Shown one piece after another: positions 59,468 through 64,000 of a DNA stretch of 64,000 bases. The position numbers and the translations under genes were made by a program. Positions within the stretch are counted from its first letter, which is position 1. Each line of letters starts with the position of its first letter. The stretch comes from JANQMY01 sp965228775 (GTDB lineage Bacteria; Pseudomonadota; Alphaproteobacteria; JANQMY01). The stretch covers positions 2,046,001 to 2,110,000 of the forward strand of contig OZ245840.1 of NCBI GenBank assembly GCA_965228775.1, given 5' to 3'. The notes beneath the pieces are model-generated. The model was not told the DNA's origin, did no database searches, and saw nothing but the letters and a program-made list of their open reading frames with translations.

Positions 59468-59858
59468 TCGACAGGCCTCGATGGTCGCCTTGATAATTTA
59501 TTCTGTCTACCAATCTTTTTGAAAGACGTCGTTCTGTTTACTGATCTTTGACCAGATACCGAAAAGGAATTAAGAACAAATAAAATTTCAAATCGTATGG
59601 ATTTTCGGGCGCTGCAAAAATCATCCGTATAAGTATGAGACTACGGTGCAACAAAAACGCCGCGCCCAGCGCACAGGCATGGCAAGGCGGACAACACAAC
59701 CGCCACAACTGCTGAGACCCCGAGACAAGTTTGCCAAACAGTTCCGTAAGACGTTCGTTGCATAGTGTTTTTCACGAAAAAAACGTCGCAACGATCGACG
59801 ATCGGGCGACGGTTTTGAAGCCAATCAATTGCCCACAGCTAGTGGAAAGAAAGCAGTC
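59468..59858. other. divergent intergenic region before the giant ORF
   Basis: 391 bases without a gene. It holds a full plus-strand promoter element (59713-59750) and an incomplete one at 59636 (TGAGACTACGGTGCAAC, without the downstream box at the expected place). I found no copy facing the sctD operon. Confidence 0.45.
59713..59750 (+). promoter_or_regulatory. 38-bp T3SS regulon promoter element
   Basis: Plus strand: TGAGACCCCGAGACAAG, 16 bases, GTAAG. Closest to the sctC copy at 24343-24380. It ends 108 bases before the start of the giant ORF. Confidence 0.6.
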
Positions 59859-62800
59859 ATGCCGGTAAACGGACCTAAAGACACTCACGTCGATTTCGAG
59901 AACCTTCCAGATCCAGAGGTTGGGCCGGAACTTCCTGAAGTCCACGTTAGAAACAGGGAAATAAAAGGCCAGTTCGTCAAAACCGATACCGCATCCTTTC
60001 CCTTCCTAAGTTCGGCCGGCCAAAACGCATCAAAGCTCGTCAAAGATTTGCCGGAACCGGCTTTGGAACAATTGCGCGGCAATGTGATGCCAAGCGGTCC
60101 TGCATATGCGCAAGAATTTCAGAGAGGTGGCCTGGCCCAGAAGCTCAGGACAACGAAAAATTCTTTCGGCAAACCGATCGTCCCATCACCCACCCAGTCG
60201 AAAGATAGCGCCCGGTGGCGCACGATGATTAATCATGCTCACAACGACGAGTATATGAAAGAGCACGGGATCTCTGAGAAAAGCCCACTCGCGCGCATGA
60301 ACCGCGCCGAGGTTCCACAATCAATGAACCGCACCTTCTTCCGGGAACGCGCACGAGCGCAGGGGTTTCGCGGCAATGACGATACCTATAGTGACACCGA
60401 AGCCATTGGCTGGTTGGAGAAAACGAAGGCCCATGTGCTCAATGCCATGGGACGAAGCACTAAAAGTGAACACGGCTATTTCGCCTTGGATATGGCCCGC
60501 ATCATGGCGAGCAATGTATCCCTTAAAGAACATGAAGCGGAAAGAAACCCCACGCCCTTTAAAGACAGGTGGCAACAAGCTCAAGCCGACGGTTCCGGCT
60601 CCAGACTAAAAGTGGGCGCGGAGATTGGAGAGGAAAGCTTCGCCTATCGCGATCGCATGCCGCTATTGACGCATGACGGCATTGAGGCAGGCGTCAAGGA
60701 ACTGCAAGAACTTCTCGACCCCAATGATGACGCGGAGCGTCATTTCGAGAGCGTGGAAGAAAGACAGAAGATCGTCCGGCAATTCAAGGAATCGTGCCGC
60801 GACTATAACGCCGCAGTCACAGCCCGCATCAAGGCGCGCGACGCGCAACGCGCCGCCGCGCAAAACGCTCCGCTGACGCATCTCGGAATGCCGGTGGATT
60901 TGCGGGGGGAAAAGATCGCGGAGGATTTCTTTTCAGACGCCTCCTACGCCCTGCAGAAAGAAAGTGGCCTGGCCCCCTCGGAAACACTGGGCGAATGGCT
61001 TTGGTCTGGTGTCAAAAACCTGGCGGCCGTAATCGGTTCTCTCACAGTCCTTCCTCTTCTCATTCCAGCATGGAGAGACTTCGTTGCGTCACGCTTCTTC
61101 GCAGCCGCCGATGAACGAGACCTTCTGGCTGCCGCGTTTAAGCAGCAGGTTCGAGACCTCAAGCATCACAACCAGCAAGCCGCCGAAAACTGGGTTCGGG
61201 AAGCTTATCGCTACAATCCCGACGATTCTGCAAAACGCGTCATGCATGGACTGAGGCTTGAAGACCCGCATGGACTGTTCGCGGCCTTCGCCAATTACTC
61301 CCGAAAAGAAATTGTCGACGCCGTCAAGGCACAGCTCAAGCTCTCCGCCGAAGCGGATTTACTCGAAGCCCGGGAAGATCAAGCAAGAAGAGCAGGCGTC
61401 AATGTAGATCATAAAGCCGCAAAAGTTTCGCACCAGGAATATTACACCGACGACTATTACCTTTCCGAAATTGCGGACGGCATCGTCGATGGCATGGAGA
61501 GTGCACTGAGCGATGCGCTTGTTGAGCAACTCAAACAGCGTCACGACGGCCTGATGACCACCACGGCCGACGCCTTTGTGAAAGCGTCCGAAGTCCAGAT
61601 CAATTTTATACGCAACCGGGCTTGGGATGCCGCCAATAAGATGGTGGGCAGAAACCTCTACTCGAACACCCGCAATGCAGATTTCAACGCTGTCTTAGAG
61701 GACCAGGTGCAATACCTCCAAGACATCGAAAACGACATGGAACTTGCCAAGGAAGGGCCCGTTGCGCCCGGCATGATCGAAGGTTTACGCGGAACGCTTG
61801 ATATTCCCGAAGACGGCCCGCGCATGCAGTATCTTGAGACGCTCGTGGAAGCCGCCCGCGCAGAACTCACGGCCGCACATGAGGCCGCCGTTTTCGTCAG
61901 CACGATGCTTGGCAATGCGGATGCGAAAGGGTCCATGCTGTGGATAGATGGCGAACTGGATTGCGATGCTCTTGGCATCGGTCTTGAGTCAGGGGACACC
62001 ATCGAAAAAAGCAACGCGGCCTATGACGAATATGACGGCATTATCCAGCATCAGTCAGATCAACTGACGCAGCGCGCAAGTCTACTCACTGACGAGCTTT
62101 ACGAAGAGCTCAATGATATGCTGACGAACCTGCAGTCCCGATCTGCAAACCAGCGCCATATTCGCCGAATCGTCATCGAGATGGACGAAAAAATCCGCAC
62201 TGCCACATCGGCGGAGGATCTGGAGAACCTCTCGGAACAGTTCAAGAAAGATGTTGACGCTCATATCGAGCTTATTGAGAAAACCGCCAATTGGGGCCGG
62301 AATGCAAACATCAAGGAGATTATCGCCAGCCATAAGGAACGGCGCGACGAAACGATATCGCGTTTGAACAGTACACGGCAGCTCTTTGAAGTTCGCGACG
62401 CCGCACGCGTTGAAGCTGACACAATCGCCGGGAAGGTTCGTGCGGGAGATCTGCAACTCGACATTGGCCTGCAACAGATCGGCGAAGCATACCAGCCGGT
62501 CCTAGAGGCCAAGGCCGCGCACGAAAAGAAATGGAGCCGGTATGCCGGCATCGGCGACAGGTTCACCGATCTAGACCGGGAAATCTCCGGCAAACGTGCC
62601 CAAGCATTTATGGATGCGCTGCAGATCAGCCCAGAGAACCGTGAGCCGATTGATGCAGCGCTGCCGAGTATCGACTTTCTCAATCGAGCCGGCGTTTTGA
62701 ACGACAGTTTTGTCACCGCGTTTCGGAGAGATCTCGTAAACAACACAAAGGCCCCCGACAAAACGCCAACCGCATCGGAATTAGCTTCGGTATTGAAAAA

Positions 62801-64000
62801 ACTGGGGACGGAGGATGCAGGAAAGGACTTCGTCCCGACGAAAGGTTTCTTCGGGAAGTTTTCCAAAGAATACATCCACCCCTTCGATGGCGACAGGCAG
62901 CTAAATCTAACGCTAAAGCTATTGCGTGAGGCGGGTGCAAATGCGGACGAACTGTATCAGGCCAAGCGGAACCACTACGATGAATTGGTCAGAGTTAAGT
63001 TGGGATCCGTGCTCGACGACAGTCGCCTGCTCAAAATGTTTAGGTCTCTTAAACTTGTGAAGCGAGACCCAAGGGACCATGATGAGAAACTGATTGTTTT
63101 GGAAAGACTGTTTCGGAAACTTCCTGCTCTCTTTGGCGAACAGGACGACTCACACATAAAAGAAGCCTTTGACATTGCGCGTATCCTATTCTTCAAACGT
63201 CCAGATTCGCTGACTGACGAGCAAATCGCGCAAGGAGTAGCCCTCGCCGAACGGATTGCCGAGATTGATAGTCAGGACCGTTTCAACTCGAAATCCATTA
63301 AAGCGAAGTATACCGAGTCTGAACACAAACGTAGCGCGAAACTTCAAAATCAGATCGCGGATGTTTTCGGCTATGGCAATGCTGAGGCATTTGACGAACC
63401 GGAAAGGGTGAAAGACGGCATCGATCTTATCATCAGCCGGAAAAGCAACCGGCGTGAGCTGCGGAGCATCACCGATCGCAGTGTCCGTATCCAGTCGCTC
63501 CTGAATACGCAGCAGGAATCTGCCCGCAATTTGGAAGGCGCGGTTCTCAAACCGCTTAAGGAGTTTGCACGGATGCTCGATGCGAACGCCACGGCCGAAG
63601 ACGCCCGGCACCTGATGGAAAGCGAAGAGTTCCGCGAGAAAGCGCATACGCTGGAGAATCTGAACCGGCTTCTTATGGCCGACGACAAGGTTCGCGACGC
63701 AAGCGCCGACGCTCATGACAACATTTACATGGCCAATCTCGAGGCGCTGACAAGATTATCGCGAGAGTTGCGTGACTTCAAACCGACTACAATGGAAGCA
63801 GGCGGCAACCGTATAAGCAATCGTCTCGCCATGTGGTGGAACGAAGAAAAACCCAAAGATGTCGTTCAAAGTCTCCGAGACGAAGGTTCCGAAGACGTTG
63901 CGAAAAGGTTTATGGACGTCCGGAAGCACTTGGTCATGCTTAACGCGCTCGGCCAATCAGAAGCCGATCTAAGCACCGACTTGCAGAAACTTGCAAGGGA
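59859..64000 (+). CDS. giant helical protein, 3' truncated by the window end (>1380 aa)
   Basis: No family recognised. ATG 59859 (GGAAAGAAAG upstream) opens a frame with no stop to the window end. The first ~380 residues are polar and mixed. One hydrophobic segment (NLAAVIGSLTVLPLLIPAW, about 385-405) follows. Beyond it the protein is long, charged and alpha-helical, with many coiled-coil-like stretches (e.g. EDQVQYLQDIENDMELAKEG; LEQQVRDLKHHNQQ-type runs). It has no signal peptide and none of the GLYV/EQR marks that I can find. The upstream promoter element shared with sctC suggests co-regulation with the T3SS. A giant effector or membrane-inserted substrate is possible. Confidence 0.65.
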   Translation, partial: MPVNGPKDTHVDFENLPDPEVGPELPEVHVRNREIKGQFVKTDTASFPFLSSAGQNASKLVKDLPEPALEQLRGNVMPSGPAYAQEFQRGGLAQKLRTTKNSFGKPIVPSPTQSKDSARWRTMINHAHNDEYMKEHGISEKSPLARMNRAEVPQSMNRTFFRERARAQGFRGNDDTYSDTEAIGWLEKTKAHVLNAMGRSTKSEHGYFALDMARIMASNVSLKEHEAERNPTPFKDRWQQAQADGSGSRLKVGAEIGEESFAYRDRMPLLTHDGIEAGVKELQELLDPNDDAERHFESVEERQKIVRQFKESCRDYNAAVTARIKARDAQRAAAQNAPLTHLGMPVDLRGEKIAEDFFSDASYALQKESGLAPSETLGEWLWSGVKNLAAVIGSLTVLPLLIPAWRDFVASRFFAAADERDLLAAAFKQQVRDLKHHNQQAAENWVREAYRYNPDDSAKRVMHGLRLEDPHGLFAAFANYSRKEIVDAVKAQLKLSAEADLLEAREDQARRAGVNVDHKAAKVSHQEYYTDDYYLSEIADGIVDGMESALSDALVEQLKQRHDGLMTTTADAFVKASEVQINFIRNRAWDAANKMVGRNLYSNTRNADFNAVLEDQVQYLQDIENDMELAKEGPVAPGMIEGLRGTLDIPEDGPRMQYLETLVEAARAELTAAHEAAVFVSTMLGNADAKGSMLWIDGELDCDALGIGLESGDTIEKSNAAYDEYDGIIQHQSDQLTQRASLLTDELYEELNDMLTNLQSRSANQRHIRRIVIEMDEKIRTATSAEDLENLSEQFKKDVDAHIELIEKTANWGRNANIKEIIASHKERRDETISRLNSTRQLFEVRDAARVEADTIAGKVRAGDLQLDIGLQQIGEAYQPVLEAKAAHEKKWSRYAGIGDRFTDLDREISGKRAQAFMDALQISPENREPIDAALPSIDFLNRAGVLNDSFVTAFRRDLVNNTKAPDKTPTASELASVLKKLGTEDAGKDFVPTKGFFGKFSKEYIHPFDGDRQLNLTLKLLREAGANADELYQAKRNHYDELVRVKLGSVLDDSRLLKMFRSLKLVKRDPRDHDEKLIVLERLFRKLPALFGEQDDSHIKEAFDIARILFFKRPDSLTDEQIAQGVALAERIAEIDSQDRFNSKSIKAKYTESEHKRSAKLQNQIADVFGYGNAEAFDEPERVKDGIDLIISRKSNRRELRSITDRSVRIQSLLNTQQESARNLEGAVLKPLKEFARMLDANATAEDARHLMESEEFREKAHTLENLNRLLMADDKVRDASADAHDNIYMANLEALTRLSRELRDFKPTTMEAGGNRISNRLAMWWNEEKPKDVVQSLRDEGSEDVAKRFMDVRKHLVMLNALGQSEADLSTDLQKLAR

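Noticed and set aside
59636..59673. Further copy of the 38-bp promoter element
   Set aside because: The upstream box (TGAGACT...GTGCAAC) is excellent, but the downstream box reads GCGCA at the expected place. Kept only as an incomplete match.
1..64000. CRISPR arrays, tRNA/rRNA genes, transposases or phage genes
   Set aside because: I saw no regularly spaced direct repeats, no tRNA-like or rRNA segments, and no transposase, integrase or phage-structural protein among the frames.

Overview
The window carries a nearly complete, Ysc-type type III secretion system (T3SS) locus from a Gram-negative bacterium. Base composition is near 50 % GC, and one intergenic palindrome (CCTCATCCTGAGG) is of a kind common in alphaproteobacteria, so an alphaproteobacterium is my tentative guess. 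The species cannot be told from the sequence. Gene order inside the T3SS blocks follows Yersinia/Pseudomonas closely: lcrG-V-V-H-yopB-yopD, yopN-sycN-yscX-yscY-yscV, yscN-O-P-Q-R-S-T-U, and yscB-D-E-F-G-I-J-K-L. The outer-membrane secretin looks instead like a type II secretion (GspD) protein and is encoded as a single gene.

Layout. 1-5.4 kb (+): a translationally coupled signalling cluster with a 5'-truncated ATP/ADP-translocase-like transporter carrying HEAT repeats, two membrane HAMP proteins with degenerate SpoIIE/PP2C-like C-termini, and a cyclic-nucleotide-binding-like domain protein. 5.8-8.0 kb (+): a SET-domain protein coupled to a group IV PLP decarboxylase, then an RsbW/BtrW-like kinase. 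8.0-18.3 kb (-): a membrane methyltransferase, two large members of an unrecognised protein family, an orphan candidate substrate with a CesT-type chaperone, and small proteins. 18.3-24.1 kb (-): translocators SctB/SctE, chaperone LcrH/SycD, two tandem needle-tip candidates and an LcrG-like protein. 24.8-26.9 kb (+): secretin. 27.0-34.0 kb (-): export apparatus SctU-T-S-R, C-ring SctQ, SctP, SctO, ATPase SctN and an RsbV-like STAS protein. 34.2-38.6 kb (+): gatekeeper SctW, chaperone, SctX, SctY, SctV. 38.9-53.2 kb (-): six more members of the large family in a head-to-tail array. 53.3-59.5 kb (-): chaperone, then SctL-K-J-I, YscG-like, SctF, YscE-like, SctD, YscB-like. 59.9 kb to the window end (+): a giant open reading frame with no stop.

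Two things stand out. First, eight large proteins (about 630-1235 aa) share an N-terminal 'GLYV' domain, a central 'YPdG' helix, an 'LAxAvRP' motif and a C-terminal 'EQRxxLxLL' helix. They fill about 20 kb around the T3SS, sit beside type III chaperones, and match no family I recognise. I infer that they are an expanded T3SS substrate family. Second, a 38-bp element (TGAGACT, CAA at positions 14-16, then 16 bp and an nYAAn box) lies at constant spacing upstream of the sctN operon, sctC, both isolated large-family genes, the giant ORF and a small secreted protein. It looks like the promoter of one regulon. The split RsbW/RsbV/PP2C-like partner-switching genes, which recall BtrUVW of the Bordetella T3SS, are the likely control module. 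The sigma factor or activator they act on is not in the window.
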